From: Trichoplax sp. H2
Taxonomy: Eukaryota > Placozoa > Uniplacotomia > Trichoplacea
Direction: 5' to 3'
Assembly (NCBI GenBank): GCA_003344405.1
Contig: NOWV01000005.1
Span: forward strand, 1,116,001 to 1,180,000
DNA: 64,000 nt
Shown: piece by piece, positions 26,025-39,620 of the stretch
Layout of the letters: each line of letters begins with the position of its first letter
Position numbering within the stretch: position 1 is the first letter of the stretch
Notes under the pieces: model-generated
What the model was told of the DNA's origin: nothing
What the model saw: the letters and a program-made list of their open reading frames with translations, nothing else
The model's database searches: none
Translations under genes and position numbers: made by a program

Positions 26025-26033
26025 TCTTGCAGT

Positions 26034-26125
26034 CTACAGTACAGTAGACAATATACAGTATACTGTACTGTACTGTACACTGTACAGTAGGCTACAATGT
26101 ACAATGTACAGTACATACTGTACAG
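26034..26125. repeat. TACTGTA/TACAGTA palindrome cluster
   Basis: A run of alternating TACAGTA, TACTGTA and TGTACA words, including the perfect 14-bp palindrome TACAGTATACTGTA at 26054-26067. It can form cruciforms or hairpins, and it lies directly between the tandem array and the GINS2 start. It may be a protein-binding cluster, or a simple-repeat by-product of the array. Confidence 0.7.
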
Positions 26126-26178
26126 CTAGGGTACAATCTACAACACTCGATCACTTTCCAGCTCATCGATGCGAGGCG

Positions 26179-27334
26179 ATGGAGGCCTGCGAGATTGAAT
26201 TTCTTGCTGAAGATAGCATCGTGACGGTCCTACCCAATTTCTCAGAAAACAAGATTTATTTAATCAGTGTAAGCTATTGCCAACAGCCAGATTAGCTTCC
26301 TTAGCTAGGCTTGCACAAATTCAATTCATAGACGTGTACACTGTACAAATCAATTTTAGGTATCAATCCAATCAGTTCATGTTATCAATTCATGACAGAG
26401 TTCATGAAAGCGGATGCGAGCCACATCACTTTGCCATTTCCTAATAGTGTATCAAAGTTAGCCATTGCAGTAATGGCCATACGATTTTAATGGATAAATT
26501 ACAGCTCAAATCCAGCCATTCAATGGCAATACTACTGTAATTTACTAGTACAGAGTATCATAATGAGCTTGACTTGCAGTGATTATTTGGTGTTGAATTA
26601 AAATTCTTCCTTTCATGTAGGGTGATGTTGGTCCCTTTAATCCTTCCATGCCAACGGATCTGCCTTTATGGCTAGCCATCGATCTGAAGCAACGCCAAAA
26701 ATGTCGAATTCAACCTCCAAAATGGATGAATGTCGGTAAGTTCTATGCCAATGTTGCTGCTATAGATGATGTAAATGTTGAAATGGCATACAAAATAATG
26801 GATTGGCTCTCTTTCTTATTCTTCATGGATACCAGAAACTCTTCAAGAGTTGAAACAAGCGGAAAATGATTCTGCACTTTTCTGTCCTATGCCTGATCCA
26901 CATTATATTGAGATAACCCAGCTGTTGATGAACTGGTTAGTCTTATCTTACTACAGTATAGGTAGAGTTACTTAACTATAATAATCTTCCTCACTACTAT
27001 GCTTGCAATAACCATACATATGATGCAATAGATGAAGTTATGATCGAGCCTATTCTATTAAATATTTTGCCTATTTCATTTCAGTGCTGCAGAGGATATA
27101 CCCCATGCCGATGAGATTAAAACATTAATAAAAGATATAGCTGATTTACGCATGGCGAAATTAAAGAAGAGTATGGACGGAATGATTAAAGAAAAAGCAA
27201 CCAATGCTAGGTTAGATAATTTATCCATGATGGAGATTAACCTCATAAGACCTTTATTGACGCAAGCACTTGACCAGTCGTATCGTCTCCAATGCTTGCA
27301 AGATGAACAACTTCAACTGGCTGGTACTGAATAG
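26179..27334 (+). CDS. GINS2: GINS complex subunit 2 (PSF2)
   Basis: Four exons: 26179-26268, 26621-26735, 26836-26935, 27085-27334, in phase, 184 residues ending in TAG. Human GINS2 is 185 residues, so length agrees. GINS joins CDC45 and MCM2-7 in the CMG replicative helicase in the nucleus. The family signature is clear: the start [12 protein letters not shown], then [63 protein letters not shown] and the C-terminal [10 protein letters not shown]. The first ATG is chosen because it gives the expected N-terminus. The gene diverges from the septin across a repeat-bearing spacer and converges on the Gln/Asn-rich gene. An ATTAAA at 27604-27609 may be its polyadenylation signal. Confidence 0.96.
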
Positions 27335-29215
27335 AATTACAACCTACAATACTGTAGGTATCCAGCACATTACACTCTTTCATACAGGTTACCAATGTAC
27401 ATACACGAGCGTGTCTTGAATATTGTGCATTTCAATGGCAGAAGATAGACTCGTACATATCCATTTAATGATCCTATAAATTGCACTACTGAGATCATAT
27501 AAAGCCACTGTAATCCAAGAGGAATGACACGAAACACCATCAAGTATCTTTATCTATTCTGTTAATGACACAGTATCAAGAATGCCACTTTGTACTAAAT
27601 TCTATTAAACTACAGTATATATGTTATAAATATGTCTACGTAATTGGATAACAATCTTATTTTTACTGTATAGTATTTACATGTTGATGCGTTGCTTTAC
27701 TTACTTACATACGTAACGGCGTCTACTAAATGCTCATAGCATACTGTAAAATAGGAATTGAATAATATTTATAAATCTGCTGTATCCACATTGTACACTA
27801 ATTACGAGAGATGCCAGTGATAATTTTGATAGGGTCATTACAAACCAATCACTGCATTATCTATCGAAATTTTACAATTTGTAGATGCTGGATGAACGTA
27901 ATGTGACGAATACCTGTACAACATCGAACAGGCATTTGTTGGCAACCGATAATTGCCTTGATCTTTAATGATGGATGTTCATATCTGTCGTAGTTTCTTT
28001 TCCAAATTAGATGTAATGAAAATAATTGCGATCATACTTATTGTATGAGTTGACACTTTTTGATGGAGGTGAAAATAATATTACCTCAGTAGGCTAAATT
28101 GATGTTTGCGCATTTTCAGCGTTTTTGAATTTCTTATCATTAGGAGAAATATGGATAGGTTACCGTGACAATCTATACTTTAATTGTATTTCTTATATTT
28201 ATGCCAATTACTGGTACTATTAAAAGTAGCGATATTATCATTACACCGTAATATCGAAGAGCTATTTAGAATTGGTATAAATGAATGAATCAATAAAGAA
28301 AACAAACCATTATTGATTTTGATTTTATTATTAGCCAATTACGTCGGTATATTCTTCACAAACGAAATTACATTATTCAAGTATAAAGCATTATTACTGT
28401 AATTTTAGATTTGTATCTTATTAAAAATGATTATAATGATCTTAGACTGGGAAGGTACATCAGCATTATTTTCATCATACATGTTCTATACATAGATCAA
28501 TCAGGATTAACTAGTTAACGAAAATTCGTATGTCGTCTATACCTATTAGAAGCAAGTCATTATCTAGAGCTAATATAGGAAACCAGAAACTGATCTATAT
28601 TACTAATATTTGTACATTATCGAATTATTAAAACATTATTAACGATTGTTTTATTCAACATAAATAATGGCTACTTTTAAGCCAAGTATAGTACTATAAA
28701 TCACTCAATAGAATATTTATTGATTTTCCTATAAATTAATATCTTGAATGAAAATTTATGACCGTAAATAAAATGGGTTGAAAGCGGGAAGGTAAATTTG
28801 ATCCTAAATAAAAAATTCATGAAAATACGTACTAACTCCTGATCCATGTATCTACGACAATCTTATAACGTCGTTTCGCTACTCAACAAAAGTGTTGATA
28901 AAATAGGAACTTATATCAAAGATCAATATACAATATAGCAAGAGTAAGATGCAAGCAGTATTTGAAATTTTCTTTGTATCCATCTGAATATTGTTGGCTT
29001 CCTTCAGTAATTTTACTCAACGAAATCCTAGTTTATAGATCTAGTTTTCTTCACACACATCTGTTGTTTCATGCTTTCCTAATATTTTCCATTATTACGA
29101 TTGTTCATCATTGCCTATCATACACAATTATCACCAATGAAAATGCGGATAGAAGTGAATTATTATTCTATTGCAAAATCTCAGTAGATATTCAATTCCA
29201 ACGACAACCGTTCTA
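27335..29215. other. Convergent intergenic region, GINS2 / Gln-rich gene
   Basis: AT-rich spacer of about 1.9 kb with several TACTGTA-type words in its first 450 bp and an ATTAAA at 27604. I see no exon or RNA gene. The ORF at 28962-29219 (plus) has no motif and runs antisense to the 3' end of the neighbouring gene. Confidence 0.6.
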
Positions 29216-32200
29216 TTAAGTCAATATTATATTATTCTTACTTAAAGAAGCATCTGGTGGTGTGATCGGTTCAGTTATAGGCATATATGGCGATCTCGAA
29301 GTTGGTTGATCACTATCGGAAGACGATGACGACTTGGGAAAAATTGTCATGTCAGGTGAAGAACGACGAGCAAAATCTACTTTAACAATCAGTTTACGAT
29401 GATTTGAAGCTGATTTGGACTTGTTCGTAGTTAGTTTCTGTTTCTGATAAAGTATAAAATAGACTTTAGATATTTTGATACATAAGCGACAGTAGAATAC
29501 CATCGTTATATACGAGTGTGAGGTGACAGACATGAATACACATTACATTACCTGATTGTGATTGCTACGTTTTCTCAATTTGCGATTTCGTATTCTACCA
29601 CTAGCTAGAGAAGCTTCCATTGCCTTTAGTCGTCTTTTATTTCGTTTGACCTCAAACTCTTCTCGAATGACTAGTTATCAATATGCATCGACAACAATAG
29701 CAAATTTTGTCAAGATTACATCATCACTTATTAAAGTTGCTAACAACTATCACTTTGAATTTTAATGCTGTAGCTATGTATGCCGTATGGATTCATTATT
29801 ATCCTTAATAAACCATAAAAAATAATTATCCTCTCCCAAAATTTTTTCTATGAAACACTTATTTAAAAGAATTGACGCATTGTACTTATCACCTATGCAC
29901 TGGACTGATCATGATTTTGATGTTACAATGCAATTGCCTACTAACCTTTTTCATCACCGCATGGCACTAGACCTAATTTGGCCATATAAAATATTTTCTT
30001 GTTTGCACCATCTTTACTTTGTGGATGATGCGCTGCTTTCCTTTTCCTAGTCGATCCTACAATTTTTACCGCGTGGCAAATATTCAGTTTTAGCTTACTA
30101 CATTTTACGTAATTCAATCTGAACATCGTTCAGATACTATTCCTGGGCTTGGTAGTCAATTTTATATATTGCTGTTACAGCAATAACCATACCTTTATGT
30201 TCAGACGTAGAGTTGATGTATTGCAGCAATAAGCACTAATCAAAGAGTAAAATGATCCATTAATGTAGGACTATAAAAAGCTAGAATTTTTAGCATATGA
30301 AAAAATTCTTGATTGAATGGTATACCTTGCTATCCTTCATGGCAGGCTTGTCCTCTTCCGAGAATTGAGTCGATCTATTATTGACTTTGCTTTCGGTATC
30401 AGCATTCTTTATGTTTTTTGTAGATTCTTTAAATCCCATAATTTCTCCTACGGTAAATGTGCTGCCTTTAACGTCGGGAGTCACAAGTTTAACGGGCTTA
30501 CTGCTTGTATTAGTCCAATTACTATCAGCATTTTCTTTAATATTATTATTAACTTGGTTAACTTGGTCAGCAACTTCAATCTATCAAAAATTGATGTAAT
30601 CATTCATTAATTAGATCATTTCAATCAATCTAGCACAATATACTCCAAGTTAATATTAATATCCTTATGTGTCTATAACTAAACGAATTTATATAAAAAG
30701 TAGAAAAATAATCCTGATTTATCGTCGAACCTTTACTCTCTGTACAGGTGATGATGCATTACTAGCGGCAGAATTATTTTCTTTCTTTTCTTTATTCACT
30801 TGCTTATAATTTGAATTAATTAACTGCTGACGTTGCTGTTGTTTTCTAATTTTTTCTTCCTTAATTTGTTGTTGCTTCTTCATCCACAACATTTCTTCAC
30901 GTTGCAACCGACTGAGCTGTTCATCTATTTTAGATGCTTTACTATTGCTGTTATCATTAGCAGTATCAGCGTATTCATTTCTCATGCTAAATTGTCGTTG
31001 CCTTTCCAATTCTAGTAATAATTCTGGTAATTTTTAGAGTAATTACAATTATTTATGTTAACGTCATCATTTCATACTTTAATATTGTTTGAAAAAGTAC
31101 TTCGATTACGACTCTTACCTGATTCCATATTACTTTGTACATAAGGATGCAAAGCAGAATTTCGCTGACCATTCAAAGCTGCTTGCTGCATCATGTAGGA
31201 ATATTGCAGTTGTGCAGCTACATCAGGAGGTAATCCATTAGGTATTGCACCTATTTCAAGTCAGATTATTTTAGTTATAATAATATGAAAAAAATGTTAT
31301 GACATAATAATAAATCGTGACATTAACACTTTCTAGTACTACGTTGATAAAATACGGTAGTCAGATGATTGGATATGATAAAAAGTAAATAAATCAGCAG
31401 GAAATTATGCAATGAATACTGTTGCGCCCAATTTTTATATCTATCTATTTCTACCTGAACTAGCACCATTGACAGCAGCTAAAGGATATTGTTGCATACC
31501 CGGAAGAAGTTCACCGTGAGCTGATGGGAACTGAGCTAAATCGGGACTCATTAAAGGATGATTGATAGGTAGATTTTCACCTTCACGTCGATGAAGTAAA
31601 GATGGATACATCATAGCAAGATAGCGCTGATATTCTAATTCTTGCAAGGCATTGGCCTCAGTAATACCATTGATTTGATGAGCTTTTAAATAAGGATTGG
31701 TTTGTAGAAGATTAGGATGACCAGCAAGTCCTGGATATAAAGCAAGTCCTTGTTGCGATGCTAGCTCTAGTTGTGATAAATAGCTCGGATGTAATTGTTG
31801 TCCGATTGCATTGATTACTGCAGTATTGGCTTGATTATTATTATTAGCTATTTGTGATTGATAATTGGCGTAGAATTGTTGTAATATGGCAGGATCGATA
31901 TTTTTAACTGAATTATTAGCTGCTAATTGAGAATGAAGAAGGTTTCTAGCTAACATTTCTTGCTCAAATCTAGGATCAATAAGATCAGGACGATTTTGCT
32001 GCAGTATCATCTTATTTTGCCAGTATTGTTGGATATCTGTCATAGGAGCGGGAGTATCTTGATTGATGGCATTTAGTAACCTCTTGTTATTCGCTGTATG
32101 ATGAAGGTGCATATCTTTTAATTGAGGAGTTTTATTCGATTGTTGAGACTGTTCATTGACTTTATTTTTCTGCCTTACAAATGGTACAAATGATTTCTCG

Positions 32201-34010
32201 ACAGAGTCATCTTTATGATTTTGTTGATGGCGAAGTAGTAATTGATCTTGTTGTGAATTTTCATGAGTATCATTCTTGTCTTGATCGGATGGACGCTTAT
32301 TGTTGATTCCTTCGTTATCATGCGTAGCCATTTTCCCCTGACGGTCCTTATTGCTGTCGTCAGAAGTTTCCTCCTAGGGTATTCATGATAAATGATTAAT
32401 AACATTGATCTTTTCATGTCCATATCAAGCGACATTAAAATTGTTGTATCAGATCAAGAATACATTTTTACTGCTGAAATAAGATGAAAATTATTAACAG
32501 CTAAATTAAGCTTTCAGTTTGATAAATTCTCCATACATTGGATATGAATAAATGTACGAACTCTGTACACTGTACAAGTAAATAGGTGTTACTAATAGGA
32601 GAGAAAAAATATATTTCTACTGGTATAGCATAATCATAGAAAGATCTTGGCTGATTTTGCGTATTTTAAAGTTTGATATACTGTGATGTAGTATTAGAAA
32701 CTGTTTTAAACCTTTTGACTACATCGACTGAAGAATGATTAACAGTACGTTCTAGGTTAAAATATTTGCTAGTACCTTATCTTCTGTTTGCTGCCGTTTT
32801 AATTTATCATTCTCTGGCGATTGATCATTAACGAAAAGGCTGCATTGATTGGTAGTGCTATCGTTACCATTGGATTGTGGACTTTCGTCTTGGTGATTAT
32901 TGCCGTTTAAATTAGAAGGGTCGATCAATTGCTATAGTGATACAAGATTGTAATGAAGAAAGCTTCAGAAATTTTCCAGTACAAGATATTGTCGGGACAG
33001 AAATCTATCTTAAAATAAAGTCTCAAAATTCTCTACAAAAATTGATATTATAACATATATTATGGCAAATTTTTTAATGTATAATAGTATCAAAACAGGT
33101 ATCGAACTTCAATCCAACCTAATCAAACTCTATCAAAATAGACATTTTCATCTATGTTAGTCGGAAATAGGACTGCTTATTAAAAACCGTTTTACCCTGA
33201 AAATTTACACCTTAGGCAAGGCTACGCTATTTAATCTCTCGAATCATTCTATTTCAGTCATAAGTAAAATCTTTATATCCTCAAATAGCGTGTTGGTAGT
33301 TTTTTTTTATCTTTGAAATAGGTCGGCCTACAGCAATTACTGATATTCAAAGTCATTCAAAATATTTTTATTATTATTACCTTGGCAGATTTGTTTTCCT
33401 TTGATTGATTCACTCTATTCCTTAACTCAGAGAGCTTTTCATTTGCTTCTATGTCCTCTTTTGCCATCTGTAATTCTTTCTGATGGTTTGCAGTGTGCTG
33501 CGATTTTGATTTCTTTTCGTGGTAGTTATTACTGTAAGATAAATTCAAATTACCCAGATAGCCGGTTAATTCAGAAACATCAATTTACGTTTTCATGAAT
33601 AATTTTGACAAATATGGTAGAAATTTTATATGATGTAATTGGATCATCAAATCTACAGTATAAGCAATATTGTAAACACACTACTAAACGTTTATGTGAG
33701 ATAAAATTCGAGAACATGATTGAATCTTCCGTTATGAAATAGATTACTCGACTTACCTTATCGAGTTAGCGATAGTTTGTTTTTGCTGATGATTAGCATA
33801 TGAACGAAGAAGCATAGATGGATGAGCTTTTCTCTCTTGATCTATATGCTTAGTTGAATGATGATTATTTAAAGAGAAATGATGGTGATCTAATTTTAAC
33901 TTTCTTTGTACTGCTTCTACTGGATCGAGCTGATAGCGATCATTATGATTGGATTTAGTTTGCATAGTCCACTTGTAAGATTGAGGATGGTGTGACATTT
34001 GTGATTCCAT
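29216..34010 (-). CDS. Gln/Asn-rich nuclear-type protein with PHF21A/GSE1-like C-terminal motif
   Basis: Eleven minus-strand exons, in phase, from the 5' end: 33757-34010, 33381-33531, 32776-32931, 31455-32373, 31119-31250, 30737-31023, 30326-30580, 30193-30235, 29946-30056, 29552-29670, and a last exon from 29443. The ATG at 34008-34010 follows an in-frame TAG. The last exon either runs to the TAA at 29216-29218, giving about 885 residues, or splices at a GTAAGA donor after 29242 to an exon I did not find. The protein is His-, Gln- and Asn-rich and probably disordered (exon 31455-32373 alone gives 306 residues). It has a charged coiled coil (EEMLWMKKQQQIKEEKIR) and basic clusters (STRKRK, KRNKRR). 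The segment FYMAKLGLV followed by EFEVKRNKRR resembles a motif I recall in PHF21A and GSE1, both tied to LSD1-CoREST complexes. That link is inference. The gene model is firm and the function is not. Confidence 0.8.
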
Positions 34011-37000
34011 AGCTACCGATAGAGATACGTTAAGCTTGAATACTATCTAATTTCTTGCAATAGGATTCTTTTAAGAAAGTTTTTTCCGGGTAAAAATGGA
34101 TCTAAGTTGACCAAAACAAGTCGTAACTTTTTTATACGATGATCTAATCCACGTTAATGGCCTGAATAACTTACTTTTGGTCAGTATGGATAGGAAACTA
34201 AAACAAATTGAGAGAGGAATAAAATATTAAATCATGATTAAAAAGCATCATTTTATAATCAACTTTTTCAGCAGTGAAACACTTGCATGAACGATGTCTA
34301 TAGAAGCTAACCTATGATGGCAACTAAGATAGTGTACAAATGCAGTCATATTAGGGTTGTCTGCACCGCGGGTATTGGATAGAATTGTTAATATGCTGAC
34401 GTAAATATTAATTAAGTTAAGCATGGAATAAATTAAAAAGTGATTATTAAATGATTACATGAGCAACTTTGTAAAATAACGATATTATGTGATTATCGTT
34501 TTTGTTAATATCCGATTCCCTGCTGATCTATCACACGGTGTATCAATGATACTTGTATGCTTTTTCCCGTGAAGAATTATTCTCTGATTGAATTACTTTA
34601 CCGATTTAAATACTAGGCGTGATATTAAGCTACATAATCAGAGATGTTGGCACTTTGATTAAATAATTCAAAATCGAAGCTGTTTGATAAGCAATCCTTT
34701 ATCCTTATTTTTATTCTGAGGCCTTCAAAATAAAATGGTACCAACGTAGTGTACTTACAATTCCATCGATTAGCACCTATTGCTAACTACTGCTGCAGCG
34801 AATCATAATTTTTACTTCCAAATGTTGATTTTTAAACGTATTCGTAAACTTAGAGTAGATAGCAACCCAAGAGAAATACAGCTTATAGGAGAAAATAAGT
34901 AAAGTCTATGCTACGCTTAATTATCACTTTTGCTTGCGCCATTCCTTCGTGGCGAATTCTATCTAGATTTCACAGAGTTACATTCCTATACGGTATATTC
35001 CAGAAAGATTCGATGAATGGTTATAGAAAGCAATCTGTGGATTTTTATGCATTCTATGCGAGTTTTAAATACTTGCATAGGAAACATGAGTCAATAAGTT
35101 ATTTTCTATATTTATAGTTTCTTGATGGAATCCTGCATTTCTGGGCATAGTTTCGATAATAATCTTTCAAACATTTTTTGCTATATAAAGTTAGCTTTAC
35201 GTTGAATTTTACCCATCCAAATAGTAGGTAATGCTACTTTAACATATTGTTATTGCGAAATATATTGTGAAACTAAATTTAAACATTAAAACTTTGGCAC
35301 ACTTCATCAACTTACTCACAGAAATCAGTAGACTACACGAGGCATAACTCGCTCTTTCTTCGCTATATTTTAACCATGGAAGTTAGCAAATTACAGACAT
35401 TAAAAAGCTGAATATGTCAAGAAACTAATTGAGAAAGTCAGTTATGTAGAGAATGCTAAAATAACCGCTTCTATTTTGAATTAAATTGAGCAATAACTTC
35501 TGAGAATATTCACAATAGTACCCATATATGATGTGAGAGTAATAAGAGAATCGTTAAGTACGATATATTGTGCTGACAGAGTGAAAAATTAAATAAAAAT
35601 GCTTTAATTAGCAAATGTGTGGTATAATCAAGCGTGGTACTCATTTTTTGTCATCAAGAAACTCATACTGCCATAGCAAGATATCGTGTTCTATACCGAA
35701 TAAGCGATAACTCTTCAGTTTAAAAGTGTCCATGTGTCTGTGAAATCTACGACCTAGAGGAGTACTAACCCTGTCTGAAACCATGATGTAGGATAGACAT
35801 TGAGTATTCGTATAAGCTGTATTAACGTTAGAATAAGCGAGCATACAGTAAATTGAGTATCTCGGCTCAACATACTTTATGTGGTAAAGCATATCCAAAG
35901 CACGGTAATGTTGGCAGACTTGTGCAATGCTATGGTGTAATAATATGAATTCATTGGGTAGAACAGAAGAATGGAATAGATTAATGGCTTAAACGTTAAC
36001 ATTTCTCATGCAATCCTTGAATCCAGAAAGACTGTCTAGGCATTTCTACTTGTTATAACGATAGTGATAGAATGAATTGCATCCCTCTTTCAAGGTAATT
36101 GCCATATGGATCATGGTGAAAGATTTACACTTCACTGCTAGGATTGCTTGCAAAGGAATTCAAAGTTTAAGAACTTCAATGCCGAGCTGCCTTTGCGTAA
36201 ATTGATTCTTTTCAATTATAAAAGCAATCCTAACTTCTCTATTTCATCGTACGCATAAGTTCTTTCTGCTATAAAATATACAGTAGAATGGGATGGCTAC
36301 TACATTTAATACTAATGTAATCCAAACAACGAGAAATAGCTTGTCAAGAATATTCAAATTACCAGCATATTTCAATATTGACGATAAGACTGATGCTTAA
36401 ATAGGTTATTATTCTAGCTGGTAGATGGACCTTAGATAGTAGCTAAGTATAGACTAGATCCAAATTAGCTTGAAATTAAGGTTATAAGATTGCACGGAAA
36501 TAGTTCAAGCTGTGCGTTTGATTAGATTGTGAGATCGTGCATGTTTGTATTTTTTGACGATATTCACTCTTGGTATTGTGGCCTTTTTATACTGATATGA
36601 AAACATTTTTGATACTGCAAATTGAAATATCATTAGTCTGCTATCCATTTTGGCCATAACTAGTAAGCCTAGGCGAAATTAGGTTTTAATGAAGAAAACA
36701 GAACTGTTTAGAACCGAACCGATGACACCCTAAGGGCTGTTACTAAATGCATGGAGTCCTTTTATAGGGTAAAACTACAAGTTTAATAAAGCTTCAATAG
36801 TGTAAACTACATTGCTATCCCATATCTATAAGCAATGCAGGCAACGAAATGCCAGCAGTAAGAAAATAGGTTATGCTATGGAGATCAAGGCCGACCTAGT
36901 ATAAATTTCCCTATATTTAGTGATTTAAAATCATGGAAATTTACAAAATATATACAGCGAGAGTCTGATGTGGGAAATTAAACTATTATCCCTCCATCGT

Positions 37001-37020
37001 CTAAGGAGCAAGATATTAAG

Positions 37021-37250
37021 AAAGTAGACTATAGTATTAGGAGTTGAACTACTACCGATATCCAATATCTTTAGACCTTCTAAGTAGTGCAGCAGAAAAT
37101 CAAGAAATGAACGTACTTTTCGCTATTCAAACGAGAGGAACATCAAGATAGAACACTCTCACACTACTATAAGAATGAATACCCAATATCTTAGGTCTTC
37201 AAATAAAATATCAAGAAAATACGATAGACTATACATAAAACATAAAACCT
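37021..37250. repeat. Diverged tandem duplication, 121-bp unit
   Basis: CCAATATCT at 37062 recurs as CCAATATC at 37183, with GACTATA, CTACTA, TAGACCTTC/TAGGTCTTC and ATCAAGAAA in the same order around each. Two copies are visible. Confidence 0.55.
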
Positions 37251-39229
37251 AAGATTAACCTGTCAATGAAATGCCGTAACTACAAGAATACGAATATAAA
37301 ATCCTCCGGTAGGAAACTATCAAGTAAATTATATCTAAAGAGTAAATATGAAAGGAAAAAAATGCCTGTAACAGGTTATGTAATCAACCGTGCAAAAGGT
37401 GTAATTAAAGAAAATGAAACTTTAAGATGTTTAAAATTTAATAAAAATCGAAATAGGTAACAAACTCATCCAGATTAAACTGTGATTAGCCAATTTAAAT
37501 GTCCATTACAACCCAAATTTTGACGATAGAGTAAAGAATGAAAAGGAATCTACGTACGGTTACCTAAGTTAGAAGTTACGATTAGTTAAAAGCTTTCTTC
37601 AAGATGTTGATTGATAGATAATTTATCCGTTAGAACAGTAGGAGATAGAACTAGATTAACGCATCCACGACTTCTTTGTACTTAGATCAGCAATCAATGT
37701 CAGTATTAGGTTAAGGTTAAGCAGGAAAACTATTAATGCGTTATATTTAGTTCGTTGATGAAAAGCTTTGCCATTAATAGTCTGTAGATAAAATTTCATC
37801 AAAATAGAAAATCTTAACGGATGCTCGTAGTATTAATTAAGCTATTGGCAATTTTTCAAAATCATTTAACCACTACTACTTAGTATTAGCCGATCAGATT
37901 TGTCTTCTAAGATATATAGAGTAAAATGACTTGATGACAAAACTACTGTTGATTTATAAAACAACCATGGCGACTAAACAAAAGAAAACAAATATGGTAT
38001 CATGACCGGATGATTGATTAATTCAGCATTTAAGGAAAGGATACGTTGCAAAAAAACACGTTGAATCAATAGCTTCAATGAATATTTTATGTTCTTATGA
38101 CTCATGATTCCGTTTATCGAATTGGAGTTGATTAATTAGAAAGACAATATTGTTAACAAGTCTATTTCTCTATTTTAGGCCTAAATATCCACGCAATAAA
38201 TCATGATAGCCAATAGAATAGATGAAAGCTAATAGTTTGAATAAGGATGTTGATGTCTTTAAATCATTGATGAAACCGAAGAGGCATGGGCTGAAAATGA
38301 AGGTAATAATGGGGAAATGGTACCGCTAATTTCCTGCAAGGCGAAATCTAGTACTTTAGAGATCATATCCACATGACTAGGAAAGGAAGCACGCAACAAC
38401 AGTTATGAAATTTAAAGATTGAAGAGAAAATGGATCGAAAATAGTCATGTTGCCAAAAAACTGAAATTATTACTTTTCGCTGATAAAAATCAAGTGCTCA
38501 GTAATTCATATGTTTATTAGCAGGAAAGGCAGTATCCAGTAAGTGAAAGTGAAGAGCGTAGAAAATAGTGTAAAGCATCTAATCGTGAGCACATTCTACC
38601 GTGAAATTAAGCGTTTTATAGTAGTGGACCCGTTAGTTTCAATGGTAGGATATCAACAATCATTCATAGTAGCGTAAAATTAAATAAAAATTTCGTAGGT
38701 GATTACGCAAATACTCATTCTTAAACATCCAATCTAGTATTCCATAGATGATATGCCAATCAATATATTAAAGCGAGCGTATAAGACAAATAATACCGTA
38801 GCCCATGCAATTAGGTGTGGGAATTAATTTGAATACAATCGAATATCGGTGCAAGAAATAATTAGTATTGATTGAATAATTAGATGTCCTTTCTAATGAT
38901 AAATCATTTCTATCCTGGTCTTATTACTGTCTAAATATGTTTTTTCAATGTCATGAATGATCCAATATCAACTCTATCAGGATATAAGGATATCTGAAAG
39001 ACTCAAGTACGACGAAGTCAAGTTGGATATTATATAAAAATGAGTCCTTGATAGATAAATAATTTAAGAATTAATCGATTTTTCGATTATTGACTTCATC
39101 AAACTGAAATGAAATAAAAATTACTTTATTGGTACTGTTGAGAAAAGATAGAATATAAAATTGAAAACATTAAAACATATAGCTAGCAAATCAAGTTAAC
39201 AATACTGAAAAATCAAAGAAAAAAAGCGG

Positions 39230-39620
39230 TCACTTATTCTTGGATTAAGAAATGTCGACATCTCTTGCCGTAAAAATGAGAGTAAAATGCGCGTAAATTA
39301 AAATAAAAGTGAAATATCAACACATTACACAGTAGGTATACTTATGAATTAAGTAAATAATAACTTGAAAACGAGTGGAAAGATAATATGATATATATTA
39401 ATTCTCTGCTGAAGAAAAAGAGACAATTCTTACTATAAAAAAATGGGTGAATAAAAATAAAAGTGAAATATCAACACATTACTTCTAAATTAAGTAAATA
39501 ATAGCTTGAAAACGAGTGAGAAAATAATAATAACTAATCTTTGGATAAGAAAGTTGATATTCTCTATCTTGAAAATGAAGTTGGAATGGTTAAAATAAAG
39601 AGTAAAACTGTATATCGATT
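39230..39620. repeat. Tandem array, ~154-bp unit, about 2.5 copies
   Basis: AAATAAAAGTGAAATATC starts at 39301 and again at 39455. Each is followed by AACACATTAC, AATTAAGTAAATAATA and CTTGAAAACGAGTG. A third, partial copy begins near 39537 (TTTGGATAAGAAAG against TTGGATTAAGAAA). Confidence 0.8.

Larger units (their letters stand above)
23561..26178. promoter_or_regulatory. Shared upstream region between septin and GINS2
   Basis: The two genes diverge from this 2.6-kb interval. About 23.9-26.1 kb is clearly richer in G+C than the window (sampled lines are near 45-50 per cent) and dense in TACTGTA and TACAGTA words. It includes the perfect 14-bp palindrome GTACTGTACAGTAC at 25338-25351. ORFs of 60-91 residues occur on both strands (for example 24524-24727, 24814-25089 and 24886-25110), as expected when GC rises. 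None shows a domain or splice context. It could hold both promoters, an inserted element, or both. Confidence 0.5.

Noticed and set aside
32175-32435. 86-residue minus ORF
   Set aside because: A shadow frame of the 31455-32373 exon, which joins in phase to its neighbours.
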